Positions 38,601 through 49,639 of a stretch of DNA of 64,000 nt are shown here, piece after piece (positions within the stretch are counted from its first letter, which is position 1; each line of letters starts with the position of its first letter). The notes under the pieces were generated by a model. It was not told the origin of the DNA and made no database searches. It saw only the letters and a list, made by a program, of their open reading frames with translations. The stretch covers positions 50,309,128 through 50,373,127 of the forward strand of contig NC_079204.1 of NCBI RefSeq assembly GCF_026745355.1, read 5' to 3'. The DNA is from Beta vulgaris subsp. vulgaris (Eukaryota; Streptophyta; Magnoliopsida; Caryophyllales; Amaranthaceae). The translations under genes and the position numbers were made by a program.

Positions 38601-39257
38601 CACAAAAGTGGAGGTTTGAGGGACGAAGTCTTGTGCCCGGCGCGATTCTTCAAGTAAAAGACGCAATCTTGCAAATTCAAACGAAGGTAGAGGCTCCATT
38701 TGTTGGAGCATAGTTGCTACAACATCAAAATCTGTACCGTTAAGGTTGGAAACGAGTCGAAGAACCAATTGCTCCGAAATAGGTTGGTCAAGATTTGCAA
38801 GTTGATCCTTTAAAGATTTTAATTTTGTGCAATACGTCGAGACATCCGAAAAATTGGACAATTGTAGAGAATTGAATTGGTTTTCAAGATAGAATACCCT
38901 GGTATGCTTATCATCTTGAAAAATCGCCTTCCATTTGTCCCAAAAGAGCTTGTGCGGAATCCCCACGACAAAGAACATTTTGTAATAGATCATATGAAAT
39001 AGTACCACAAATCCATTGTTCAATAATGGATTTCATATAATGTCAGATATATTCAAGGAACGAGGAATTTTGGGATCAATATGATCCAAAATATTGAAAG
39101 CATGTAAGTGTGTTTCAAACAACTCTACCCAATTGGAATAGTGAACCTTTTCTCGATCAAGAATTAACGGGATGGCATTCCATATATTGTTGATAGAAAG
39201 TGCCGGATGAAATTCAGTAGATGCAGTAGGGGAGGGTTGAGCATCTTCCTTGGTCAT
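35612..39257 (-). pseudogene. Copia gag-pol remnant, 3'-truncated, split by a hAT element
   Basis: Read on the minus strand from an ATG near 39257. Gag comes first: NWVELFETHLHAFNILDHI, then FYLENQFNSLQL and the UBN2-type LKDQLANLDQPISEQLVL. A Gly/Gln-rich tail follows (38451-38560). Integrase comes next: CNSCQVGKHIRLPFQ, HADLWTSPI and FQCDHG. The hAT element at 36768-37350 interrupts the second catalytic block. Beyond it lie REFDNI, SQNGKAESMIKTL and PPQYWVESLETATYLVNLLP, then PCVFLGY. The start of reverse transcriptase (GTWELVPRP, about 35700-35750) is the last part. The rest of RT, RNase H and the 3' LTR are missing. Many stops and shifts; inactive. Confidence 0.85.
36768..37350. mobile_element. 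hAT-type element, TAGAGATGG family, inside Copia integrase
   Basis: Ends TAGAGATGGCAATATCCGG and GATCCATTTACATCTCTA are inverted. CCCATGAT flanks it perfectly (36760-36767, 37351-37358). Both halves are full of degenerate GGGTGATGGAT / ATCCATCACCC motifs. It is 583 bp, noncoding, and younger than the Copia it interrupts. Confidence 0.9.
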
Positions 39258-39470
39258 GGTGGATCACACATGGCCAAGATCCAATTTTGGATGATAGAAG
39301 TGGCGCAACAATCTAGCACACTTGGAGAAATTGGTGGGAAGTACGTGGCTTATATGTGCAAGAAGCACAATAAGGGAGGCGCAAAAAAACGAAAAGAAAT
39401 ACCGCGGAAATACGATGGGATATGCGCAGGAGCCAAGAAAAATTAAGTAAATTTATGGAAAACCTATAAC

Positions 39471-39480
39471 TATGATACCA
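39471..39480 (-). other. Primer-binding site of the minus-strand Copia
   Basis: On the minus strand, TGGTATCATA directly follows the LTR end ...CTAGCA. This matches the initiator-Met tRNA primer site used by plant Copia elements. Confidence 0.65.
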
Positions 39481-39635
39481 TGCTAGATTTGAAAAAACTC
39501 CTCAATTAAAGTGATTACATCAACATTTATAGTGTTACATCCTAGGATAGTCCTATTATGATTTAAGAAACCTATACAAAGTATATCTCTAGGGACAAAA
39601 TATATCATAACTATATTTATATTCATTCAGTATCA
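39481..39635 (-). repeat. 5' LTR of the minus-strand Copia, about 155 bp
   Basis: On the minus strand it runs from TGATACTGAATGAATATAAA to ATCTAGCA and abuts the primer-binding site. No matching 3' LTR was found, consistent with 3' truncation. Confidence 0.65.
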
Positions 39636-39790
39636 ACCGCCGATAGCAATGACTAATCCCCTCTCACCGGGTGCTCCACTTAAACGTAAAGGGCCAGCCA
39701 AGAATCTCCCCAAAGGTTGGGGATCAAACTCTTGACCAATTAGTTAAGGGATAAAGTGAGCAACCACTATACCAAGACCACTTGGTTTCG
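39636..39790 (-). mobile_element. tRNA-derived SINE-like element
   Basis: On the minus strand, a box A-like TTGGTATAGTGGTT is followed by a box B-like AGAGTTTGATCCC, then a non-tRNA body. It is interrupted or bordered by the Copia LTR at 39635. Confidence 0.55.
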
Positions 39791-39922
39791 ATTGTTAGAA
39801 TTAGATACATGTTTTTATGATATGAGTTGCTAGCAAGAGTTATGGTTATACATGATTTTAAGGGTATTTTTGTCGAATCGCAAAGCAATTGATTTGGTCA
39901 AAAGGGGATCAAACATAACTAC

Positions 39923-40179
39923 TACCTCCGGCCCATAATATAGTGCTTGTTTTCTATCTTGAGGTCAAACCTTAAAAATTTTGACCAAAATATTCTCATT
40001 TGTTTATATAAAAAATCATATTCATGTGGGATCTTCGATTCGCCTAAATGTGTAATTTTATAATATCAACTTTTTATATTTTTTTTTATTAATGAGGGAT
40101 TGAAGATATCGAAGGTCAAATATTTATCTGGGAGATCGTGTAAAAAAGAAACAAGCACTATATTATAAGACGAAGGGAG
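39923..40179. mobile_element. Stowaway-like MITE
   Basis: Left CTACCTCCGGCCCATAATAT and right ATTATAAGACGAAGGGAG are inverted, with TA flanks. ATAGTGCTTGTTT is shared by both arms. Confidence 0.8.
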
Positions 40180-40181
40180 TA

Positions 40182-40960
40182 ATAAATAAGAATGAAGCTG
40201 AATTCTCCCTCCATTTTAAATTATAAGACACGCACAATGTTTGAGGTTGAACTTTGACGGTTAATTATTCTCAATCCATGTTGATAAAAATTAGAATAAG
40301 TAATATTATTATAGTAATTTTTTAAGACAAATCTAATCATATATTATATGCGTTTTATTATAAGAGAATATTACTTAACCTTATTTTCTTTTTCTTACAT
40401 CACTGTTTAGGATATACGAGTAACATATAACTACAATGTGCCTACTTCCTAAACTTCTTGTAGCTTCACTTACCATATTTAGTTTTCCTTGTTACGCTTT
40501 TGTTAAAATAAAAAAAAGTTGTTTGGGTGATCGGTTCGAGAAAATCCCGAATTTCGGTCCACCAAATCACCGATCCAGCCGGATCCGACCCGGTCCTGGA
40601 TCGGTGGACACCCCTAAATACAATCACAATTTGCATTATAGACAATTGATTCGTCTTAGGCAAAATGAAAAAGCCTAATTTCTAGGAGTTACTTTTCATA
40701 ATCAATTTGTAATGCGTCTGTATTATTCTTTCATACCGATCTAACATCTGTTGCGATCATCATCAGATTGTCATTCGCTTTTAGCTGTTTCCTAATAGTT
40801 TTTTTTGCAAAAACAATTAAAAAGTTAGATCTAGCAAACATCTATAGTGTTTGAATCAATCTAGGAGGTCCCGATACAATTTACTAAAACTAGCTGAGAA
40901 TTAATTGAGAGTTAGATGGCGAATTGGGGACTCCTACATCCGAGGTGGGGGTGCTTATGA
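40182..40960. other. Intergenic DNA with transposon scraps
   Basis: CTCCCTCCATTTTAAATTAT near 40207 resembles one Stowaway end. The patch 40525-40616 (GGGTGATCGG ... CGGTGGACACCCCTA) resembles a collapsed hAT end. No gene. Confidence 0.45.
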
Positions 40961-40962
40961 GT

Positions 40963-42491
40963 TAGGGTAGCTCACAAACTATTCGAGTTCAGCTCGATCA
41001 AAATTTAGCTTGACAGGGTTCGATTCGAGCTCGGGATCGGCTCGAGACCCTCAACGAGTCGAGCCTGAGCTACCTTAAGCTCGGCTCAAAAGCTCGCGAA
41101 TAGGCTCGAAAGTTTTTTAATTAATAAAAATATTTTATTAATTTTTAATATAAGATAAAAATTTTTATTAATTATGGTTAAAAGCAGCCATATTAGTAGT
41201 CATAATATTTTAAATGTCGTGATTTTTGGTTTGAATAACAAAGTTGGGATAGCCGCTAAAATTCCACTTGTATACTTTTTCGCTTTATGATTTGGGACAA
41301 ATAGGGGTTGAGACGGATCCAAGACTTTAAGTTTGGGGGGTCATTAACAAAATGATCTAATAACATATCAGCAATGAGAACCAAGTCAAGCTCAAAGTTT
41401 ATAATATTCGTGTCAGCTATTAGAAAATGCTTTCATTGTATTCTTTTTTCACACACCATAATCTTTTCGATATATCTAGCACTTTAATTTTTTTTTATTA
41501 AGAACAAGAAAATTTAGCTTTAATACCTCAAACTCACAATTTTACCTATTAATTTCTTAATTACTTATTTATCAACTAAAAAAGTACCCCTCAAAAAAAA
41601 AAAAAAAAAAAAACTAAAAAAGTATAAGGAGTTGATAATTAGATAGCATACATAGAGATTAACATGTAGTTCAACATAGTACATAATACTTTTTTTACTT
41701 AGTCAAATTTAGTACTACATATAAGTATTTTTGAATATGTCTTATTTTATATTGTTGGACTATTTATGAAGTTTTTCATTTGTGTATATAAAATTAGCCT
41801 TCAATTAACTAATTTAATCATTTTTTAAATTACATATCCATGAACATTTTAAGACATAATATGTGGCAGCAACATTTCATATTACAAATTAAAAAAATAA
41901 AGGAATTTGCAGCCCTCAAGTGAGAAATCCTACGTTTAGTGGCCATGAGTTTTTATAGAAAATCCTAAACTTGCAGCAATCAGTTATGTTGACAATTTGT
42001 TGAGTTCCACATCGATTACCTATCAAGGAAAGGGGTGAACATGTAGTAATAAAATGGCATAGTGTCATACGGTAACCAATGATGTCTTGGTCTAGTGGTT
42101 AAGATTAGATTGAGGTGGTGTGAACATAGGTCACAGGTTCAAATCCCCCCTCCCTTTCTTTGTACTGACAGTTTGGCCTTCTTGCTTAATTATTGGCCTT
42201 GACAAATTGATTATTTGACTTTTTGTAATAATTTAAAGTTGAGCAAAATTATGTTGGGCTACAGTTTCTTCAAAAGCTCGATTGACATAAGTTATGTTCT
42301 TTTTTTCTTATATTTGATTTTTTTTGCTTTCGAGTCGAGCCTCGAGCCGAGCTTGGATTAATCCTCTCGATCCGAGCCCAAATTATTGAGCTCGTCGGGC
42401 TTCGAGCTCGAGTCGAGCTCAATGTCAACCATTCTTGAGCCGAGTCGATCCCGTACATATTCGATCTCGGTTCGGCTCGTTAACAGCCCTA
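40963..42491. mobile_element. hAT-like element rich in GCTCGAG motifs
   Basis: Left TAGGGTAGCTCACAAACTA and right GGCTCGTTAACAGCCCTA are roughly inverted. Both ends (about 160 bp) are crowded with GCTCGA / TCGAGC motifs, the subterminal pattern seen in plant hAT elements. The flanking 8-mers (TTATGAGT and ACTTGAGA) do not match, so exact ends or age are uncertain. It encloses a SINE-like segment at about 42080-42170 and no transposase. Confidence 0.6.
42080..42175 (+). mobile_element. tRNA-derived SINE-like element
   Basis: Box A-like TGGTCTAGTGGTT (42088-42100) and box B-like GGTTCAAATCC (42138-42148) lie at tRNA-like spacing. There is no cloverleaf or proper acceptor stem, so it is not a tRNA gene. 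Confidence 0.6.
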
Positions 42492-42499
42492 ACTTGAGA

Positions 42500-42913
42500 T
42501 ATACAAGTTCGATTCTCGTGGGGGGAGGGTGATGCAAGGTGTTTGGTTTATTTTCGGTTTAGGCTTCTTCCTAATCAAGATAGGAATCGTTTTGTCAAAA
42601 ATATATGTAACTGTGAAAAAAAATCACTAATACAAGCAGAAATCAATTAGATTATCCGATTGATTTTGCCAATAGATAACCACTAAATGTCAATTAGGAC
42701 CAAAATCTAGTATGTGATCATTGTGGATGGTAGTTAGGAATCACAATTCACAACGAGTTGGGTTGCATATGATTCATTTATTTAATCGATTAAGATAAAA
42801 AAAATTATTCCTATTGGATTGCAATGGGATTGGATTTAGACTATGTTATAACTCAAAATCACATATGTTTAGGAGAAATGTCGTATTATGTGAAGGTAGA
42901 GTAAAGATTGTTA
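42500..42913. other. Intergenic DNA, nothing recognised
   Basis: No gene or complete repeat. Confidence 0.4.
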
Positions 42914-42921
42914 GTGATATC

Positions 42922-43810
42922 TAGGGGTGTAAGTGGATTGGACTGGATTGGACTTTGCCAAATCCAAATCCAGTCCAAAGTTTTTTGGACTCGAGAAATT
43001 GAGTCCAAGTTCGATCCAAATATTTTTTGAGTCCAGTCCAATCCAGTCCGATAATTTTTTCTTGAGTCCGAATCCAGTCCAGTCCGATTATTATATCTTT
43101 TTTTTCCGATTTAGATTCAATGATTCAGAACGTTTTTTGAGATGCTTGAGCATTTGACATCTGATTCAATAATTATCAATATCCACAAATTAGATTGAAA
43201 GCTTAAATTAAAGTAAAATACTATGAATAAAAAGTTGAATTAGATGTTTACCTTGATCTAAGTTGAGGGGAAGCAAAGAGACTGACAATTAATCTCAGGG
43301 AAAAATACAAAATGCAAGAGTCGAGACAGCGAGGTAGAAAGAAAATGGACAGTAAGAGGAAGTGAGTAGTAAGGACTGAGGAGTGAAGTGAGATAGAATT
43401 AGTCGGCCACTAGCCTACTACTGCAGACCTGCAATACTGCTAGTATAATTTACTTATTTAACAAATGGAGCTAAGTGCAATAGTTTGGCGCCAAGTAAAA
43501 TTGTCTGGCGCCAGTTGAAATATTTAGAGAGGGAAGGTTGAAAACTCCAAAATTTTAAAAATAGTATCAATTTTTTTAAATATATACATTATATATGTAT
43601 TAAATATATATATTATATATATAAATATTTTTGGACTGGACTGGACTTATTGGACTCCAAAAGGATGAGTCCAAATCCAGTCCAAAAATATTTGGACTCG
43701 AAAATTTGAGTCCGAGTCTAGTTCGAAAAATTTTCAGTCCAGTCCAGTTCGACAAGTTTGGACTGGACTGGATTGGACTCTGGACTTTTCGTAGTCCGCT
43801 TACACCCCTA
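42922..43810. mobile_element. hAT-type element, GGACT family, long copy
   Basis: Ends TAGGGGTGTAAGTGGATTGG and CCGCTTACACCCCTA are inverted. The perfect 8-bp duplication GTGATATC lies at 42914-42921 and 43811-43818. The sequence is nearly the same as 33727-34598 throughout, including the non-repetitive interior, so the two copies share a recent source. Confidence 0.92.
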
Positions 43811-44022
43811 GTGATATCACTCTTTAATGAAAAAATTCGGGAAGGTGAGACAAAGTGGGTTAAGTTGAGAAAAATAGATAATAAAACTTTGCCAAAAGTG
43901 CAAAAAAGTAAAAGTGTGACAATAATAAAGGGAACAAATCAACAAATTAAACATCATAGAATTGAAAAGTGTGATCATATAAAAAGAACTGATGGACAAA
44001 GAAGCAATAATACTATATTTTT

Positions 44023-44673
44023 AGGGTTTTTTTTTGTCACAAAAAGACCTAATAAAATACAAGTTTTGTGGGGAAGGATTTAATAAATTTTTTTTTTGGT
44101 TAAAAAGGACCTAATAAAATACTTCCGATGGTGAACAAAAACCACTTTATGAATTTCCGGCCAAATTTACCATTTACAGAAGTTGACCCTTTTTTTTACC
44201 CTTGCCGACTCTTTAATGTTCTGTTTCTATTTTACAGCATACAAATCCCTATTGAATCCCCAAACTTAATGTTCCCGTTGGCTTAACCTTCTCCTTCTTC
44301 ATCTTTAATTTCAACTTCAACTTCTCAAATTGTTCATTTCTTGCTTTACCACCTTCAACTAATTCAACAAAAACTTCTTCTCTTCAGCAAGATCATTAAT
44401 CACAATTCATTGTCATTCTGTCATCTTATCATCCACCCATCTAAAGAATTTGCATCCCCTTGGATTTAAAATAGGAACAGAACATTAAAGAGTCAACTAG
44501 GGGTAAAAAAAAGGTCAACGCCGATAAATGGTAAATTTGGCCGGATATTCATAAAGCGGTTCCTGTTCACAATTGGAAGTATTTTATTAGGTCCTTTTTG
44601 ATAAAATTTTTTTTATTAGATCCTTCCCACAAAACTTGTATTTTATTAGATCTTTTCTGATAAAAAAAACCCT
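44023..44673. mobile_element. MULE-type foldback MITE
   Basis: Terminal inverted repeats of roughly 200 bp begin AGGGTTTTTTT and share blocks such as CCTAATAAAATACTTCC and AATTTACCATTTA with their complements on the right. The interior (about 44240-44460) is pyrimidine-rich and noncoding, like a captured leader. No clean 9-bp duplication is seen. Confidence 0.7.
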
Positions 44674-46099
44674 ATGTTTTATACGAACATAATTTTTCCA
44701 TTGCAATGCAACTTTAATCTTTCAATATGTGACACATCGACATGACTCAAGCACCAACATAGGCAGATATTATTTACAATTTGATCTGACGTGGATCTGC
44801 ACATGTTGAGTTGTTAATGGGCCAACCTATTGATCTTGTCTAAAGCTGAGCAAATACTTCTAACATTCAGTGTCAACTAAAGATGACTAATTGTAATTTT
44901 GTAGGTATTTCTTTTACTTTACCAAGTTGGCAACCAATTTATAAATCATTATGATTTAGACTAATACATTTTTTTTCAATTGCTGAGTTTGACGTGATTA
45001 TGTATTCATCTCGACAATATGTCTTAGACTATCTATAACCAGCATGATTAGTCATGCTATATTGCTATAATTGAGGGTGATTAAGTTAGAGTCTGTATCA
45101 CTGTGTGTTGATGTCTGATTGTTCTTTGTGTTTTTTGGCTTTCGGCTTTATTTACTCAAATGATTGGTCATCGGTATCTCTGCATGGTGTCTGAGTCTGA
45201 TTGTGCAAACAAGTAAGACGAGCATAGTATAAACTATAAAGTACTATAAAGTACTAACACAATGACACAAAGCAAAGTTGGAATAAATCTCATCTTTTCG
45301 GTTTCCCTCGGACATCCGGATTCCGGATATTGCAATAGGGAAAAGGTGTAAACCTAGTATATAATAAGTAGAGGCAGGTTATTGGATCATGTAAGAATTG
45401 AAGTTGGAATTGAAGTTGGCTCAAGTGGTGAGCTTTTCCATCTCTCCAAATAAGGTTTATGATTCAATTCATTCCCCAAACATTTGTTTGAGATTTAAGG
45501 AGGGAGGGGGGTTGGGGGGTGTCTGACTTGTAATGGGCCTATGGGTGGAGGCATGTATGAAGGCAGCCCAAAGGAATTGTTCTTACCAATTTTTTATTTT
45601 TTTTAGAAAAAAAAGTAGAGGTGAGCATGTGAATTTTAAGTCGTTTAGATGAGCAATTAGCAATTTAAAGCGTTGAATGTATGTTGCTCATGGTACATAT
45701 GTGTCTAGGATGAAAATTTTGTCTCAATGATAGGAATATTTGGTGGGTTTTTTTATTACTCATTGGGAAAATATATGTGGGTGATTTTTTTTTTTTACCA
45801 TAATTTCCCTACTCACATGCTTGAGCTATCTAACATATGGACTTTTGGGCTTGAGATAGTTAGGCCAATTTAGGAACCATGTTTACTTACTAATAGAAGA
45901 GTCTTATTTTTTGGAAAAATTTCTCATTGTTGACCACATTTTGTAAATTGATTTCAATATTAGGTTTTTTTTACCTCGATTAAATTTGCATTACTAAAAT
46001 TGGAGTACAACCTAATACTAATACAACTAAATAGACATAAGCTAACAGTATCAAGAGGTTTATTAACTCGTACTTACTTTATGAACAAAAAACTAGCTA
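44674..46099. other. Intergenic DNA, nothing certain
   Basis: AT-rich. At 45418-45480 TGGCTCAAGTGGTGAG and a weak box B-like sequence may be an old SINE. No gene is supported. Confidence 0.4.
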
Positions 46100-46980
46100 C
46101 TACATGTCCAGTCCAAAAGAAGTTTGTCTTGAGCGATGACGGTGAGATTGGATGCTATATCTTGATGAAAAAGACCTGATATGAGAGGGAGCCTGTTGTG
46201 ATACGAAATTTTGACGATATTCCGATAAAAACTGTCGCACTGCAGCTAGTGGACTCCAATGTCCATTAGACGCTAAATTGTAAGGTCCTTGAAGAGAAAC
46301 AACCTCCCGAAATTCTACTAAATTAACTAACAATAAAGTCACGTCCTTTGGTGACTTCTGACCCTGCTGCGAGATTACCAGAGTTTAGTCTCATTAGACT
46401 GAAACTCGAAAAGTTGGAGGTCATAACTTGCTCTAAGTCAAATTGGAGGACCTCCCAAAAGATGTATTTTTTAAGTGTGATGACACCTGAAGCCATCACG
46501 AGAAATTGGGGCGAGTTATATTGATGAACTTTGCCCCACTTATGGATCTGCAGATCCAAACTCACAATCTCCAACCTAGACGAACGACGCACAACAAATT
46601 TGAATTGAGAACCTCCTCTCATCTTAACCAACACTCAAAGTCGTAAAGCGGCATACCCCCTCCCCCCCGACCAACTCCGGGATCATTGGCTCTATTCACC
46701 AGGTTTCCTATATCTTCCTTTGTCATAGAAAACTAAGAGTCTTGCACTGTCGACCGATCACAACCGATGAACAACCAAGCACATCCATACACAAAAAGGC
46801 AAGGGATATTGGATCTGGAAGAAACATACATTAAACAAAAACTAAGACATAAAACGAGACCGAAATAACTGGAAGGACTACTAACTGTAGCCAAAACAAA
46901 CTTTACTAGGCTACATTATGCAAACTTCGCCAAAGCTTCTCAAGAGAACCATCCACACCTAAGCCACGAAAACTAACCAA
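46100..46980 (-). other. Unrecognised open frames, probably old transposon
   Basis: Minus-strand open stretches of 80 and 103 codons (46100-46342, 46323-46634) overlap in different frames, without a domain I recognise. Upstream on that strand lies the GC-rich region with the 214-bp duplication. The arrangement could be the 5' end of a degenerate retroelement, but this is a guess. Confidence 0.3.
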
Positions 46981-47408
46981 ACAGGGGCAGCGACAAACCA
47001 CTCAGCCAAACCGACCGACAAAGCCACAACACAACAAAAAACAGGGAGAGGGAAGAGGAAAATGCACTAAGACACCTAACAGAGGTTGGGGGGAAGCTGA
47101 ACCGCGTACTAAAGACACCGAACATGGGACGGGGAGGGGGGATACACACCAAAACTAGGAACAACGGAACGCTAGGAGGAGAGACGCACCAATAACAGGG
47201 GCAGCGACAAACCACTCAGCCAAACCGACCGACAAAGCCACAACACAACAAAAAACAGGGAGAGGGAAGAGGAAAATGCACTAAGACACCTAACAGAGGT
47301 TGGGGGGAAGCTGAACCGCGTACTAAAGACACCGAACATGGGACGGGGAGGGGGGATACACACCAAAACTAGGAACAACGGAACGCTAGGAGGAGAGACG
47401 CACCAATA
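46981..47408. repeat. Exact tandem duplication, 214-bp unit
   Basis: The segment starting ACAGGGGCAGCGACAAACCA at 46981 is repeated from 47195 with no difference that I can see. It causes the paired minus-strand open frames at 46973-47215 and 47172-47426. Nearby (47510-47600) a shorter unit with ACCAACACCAGGGGAACGGG is also doubled. Confidence 0.9.
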
Positions 47409-47613
47409 ACAAAAGACACCTAACAAGGGGGGGAAGGGGAACTAGACATGAAGGACAAGGAAACCTAATGAACAAAAGAGGAGGCAGGACAAACTCGACG
47501 TGATGAACTAAAGGGGGGGGGGGACTAGGCAGAAAACACCAACACCAGGGGAACGGGGGGAACTAGGCAGGAAACACCAACACCAGGGGAACGGGGGGAT
47601 GGGGAGAGGGGAG

Positions 47614-48867
47614 TGTTGAAGTACAAGGTGACACTCAAGAGGGGGGGTTGAATTAAGTGACTAAATTTAATCGCTTTTCGCAAAAACTCTGTTATGGCAC
47701 TATGCCTAGCACTGTGTTATTCACTCGTAATTCTCTGATTTGTATTTTTGCGAAAAATAATGCGTAACTCAATATGAAATCAAAAATCAAACACCAGTTA
47801 TATTTGGTCGTTAGATCTCACCTCTGAGATCTACGTCCACACAAACAAACTCTTTTATTAATTGAATCCTAAAATATCAAACTCTTGATACAATACGATT
47901 GTCCCCACTACTAACTCTAGTAGTGCTCCCCAACACTTAACCCTAAATGTTGCTACTCTCTATAATTATGGAAATTATAGAAAGAATGATTCCTCAAAAG
48001 CGTGCTTCTTATTCAAGCAAATTAAATTAGAGGACAATTATAAACGTTGTTTAGTTTCCTGACCTGACTGGAACTCTGTGCTATACTCTGTGCCTTATGA
48101 AACTATTTTCAGCTCTCGAAATCTCCGATTTTATTCTCTGAAAACTTATGTTATGAAATTGAGTTTCTATCCCTTATATAGCCTATTTTCTGAATGAAAA
48201 TCCTTCTCTAAGTGTTAATTATCTTTTACTCCTAAGATTAAGGGATAAAACTTTTTCCTTTAAGAAAACAATCTTTATCTTCTTATAACTTCATCTTTAT
48301 CTTTAACTCTTAGAAGATAATTTTTTCTCAAAACAATCTTTATCTAAAACTTGATGATCAAATCAGTTTTTCTTTTATCTTTATTAAAACTCCTTTTGTT
48401 TTCGAAATTATTTTATTAAACATTTTCCTTTAAATCGTTTTTTACGAAATCCTTTTCCTTTTGCAAATTGGTTTTTTTATAAAATATTTTTTAAATTGGT
48501 TTTTATAAAATCTTTTTTAAAAAAACGCTTTATTTAATATCTTAATTTCGAAACTAAGATTTCCTTTTTATATAGATGTATCAAATTAATATGCTTACCT
48601 ATTTTCTTAACTCTAAGAAAATAAATAACCATTCTAATTTCACATTTCTAATTTCAGCACAGAGTTCAGCATAAGGTTCCAATACTTTACATTACATAAT
48701 TACAAGTATAACAAAATCTAAGCTTCCATATCTTCAAGTTCTTCAATCTTTCACGAACTTCTTAGATCACTGTTACACTCATACAAGTTATGGCACAAAT
48801 CGTTTATCATCATCAAAATAACATGTGTTTATCATCATCAAAATAACATTGACTTAGAGTCACAATA
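47614..48867. mobile_element. Solo-LTR-like insertion, about 1.25 kb
   Basis: Starts TGTTGAAGTACAAGGTGACA. GGGAG occurs just before the start (47609-47613) and just after the proposed end (48868-48872). A TATA-like CTTATATAGCC lies near 48174. There is no coding capacity. The right terminus (...CACAATA) is not the usual CA, so the exact end is doubtful. The surrounding GC-rich repeat continues on both sides. Confidence 0.5.
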
Positions 48868-48872
48868 GGGAG

Positions 48873-49620
48873 ACTCGACGGGTACCACCCAGACCAACCA
48901 CTAAGGGAATGGGGGATGGGGGAAACGCGACAGGACGAGACACAAACACTGACTGGAGACTCGACGGGAATAGTACAAAGGAAGACGTTGTTATAAACTA
49001 GAGGATACGCTCGCTAGTGATCGGTGTAGCCACGCCGGCCACCAGCGAGCCTACAAGGTGGCTGCTGGTCGACGGTTTTACTTTAGGGTTTGGTTTGGGG
49101 GAAATCGCATAGAGAGAAAAAGGTGTCTTTTAAATATTATGTTTTAACTATATACATAATTCGAATTACTATGATATTCATACAAAAAAAAATAGCTTAC
49201 ATTATACTTTAAAATTAATTAGTACTCATATTCCATATACCTATCAAAGCGTCTTGGTTGAAATGCATTTGAGTTATTAGATTTTCAATTTATGACATTT
49301 TTGTATTAGTTTCAAGGCGTTGTTGCATCAATTTAGTAAATAAATATAAGCTATATATTTATCAGTTTATGAATATATTTAATTTTATCAGTTTATATTA
49401 TGAATTGAACATCTTTTATTAGTTTATGGACATTTTTTTACGAGTTTGTGCACATCTTTTACCATTTTTAGCAGCTTATGAACATCTTTTATCAGTTTAT
49501 GAGTATCTTTTATCAGTTTATAAGACATATTTATAAGTTTAAGAACAAACCTTAATCCTTCTTCTTGTCCTTCCATCTCCTTCTCTATCCTCCCATGCCA
49601 TCTCCTTCTTTATCCGCCGT
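48873..49620. other. Intergenic DNA
   Basis: The first 220 bp continue the GC-rich repeat interrupted at 47614. Then AT-rich DNA, with short ATCAGTTTATGA-like repeats near 49360-49530. No gene. Confidence 0.4.
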
Positions 49621-49639
49621 TGATCTCCTTCTTCCTCCC

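Noticed and set aside
42080..42175. tRNA gene
   Set aside because: Box A and B are present but no cloverleaf arms or acceptor stem can be formed; SINE-like.
43631..44083. 150-aa protein starting in the hAT element
   Set aside because: Low-complexity translation of GGACT repeats running into flanking DNA; no domain.
46973..47426. Two similar small minus-strand proteins
   Set aside because: They are products of the 214-bp tandem duplication and have no family resemblance.
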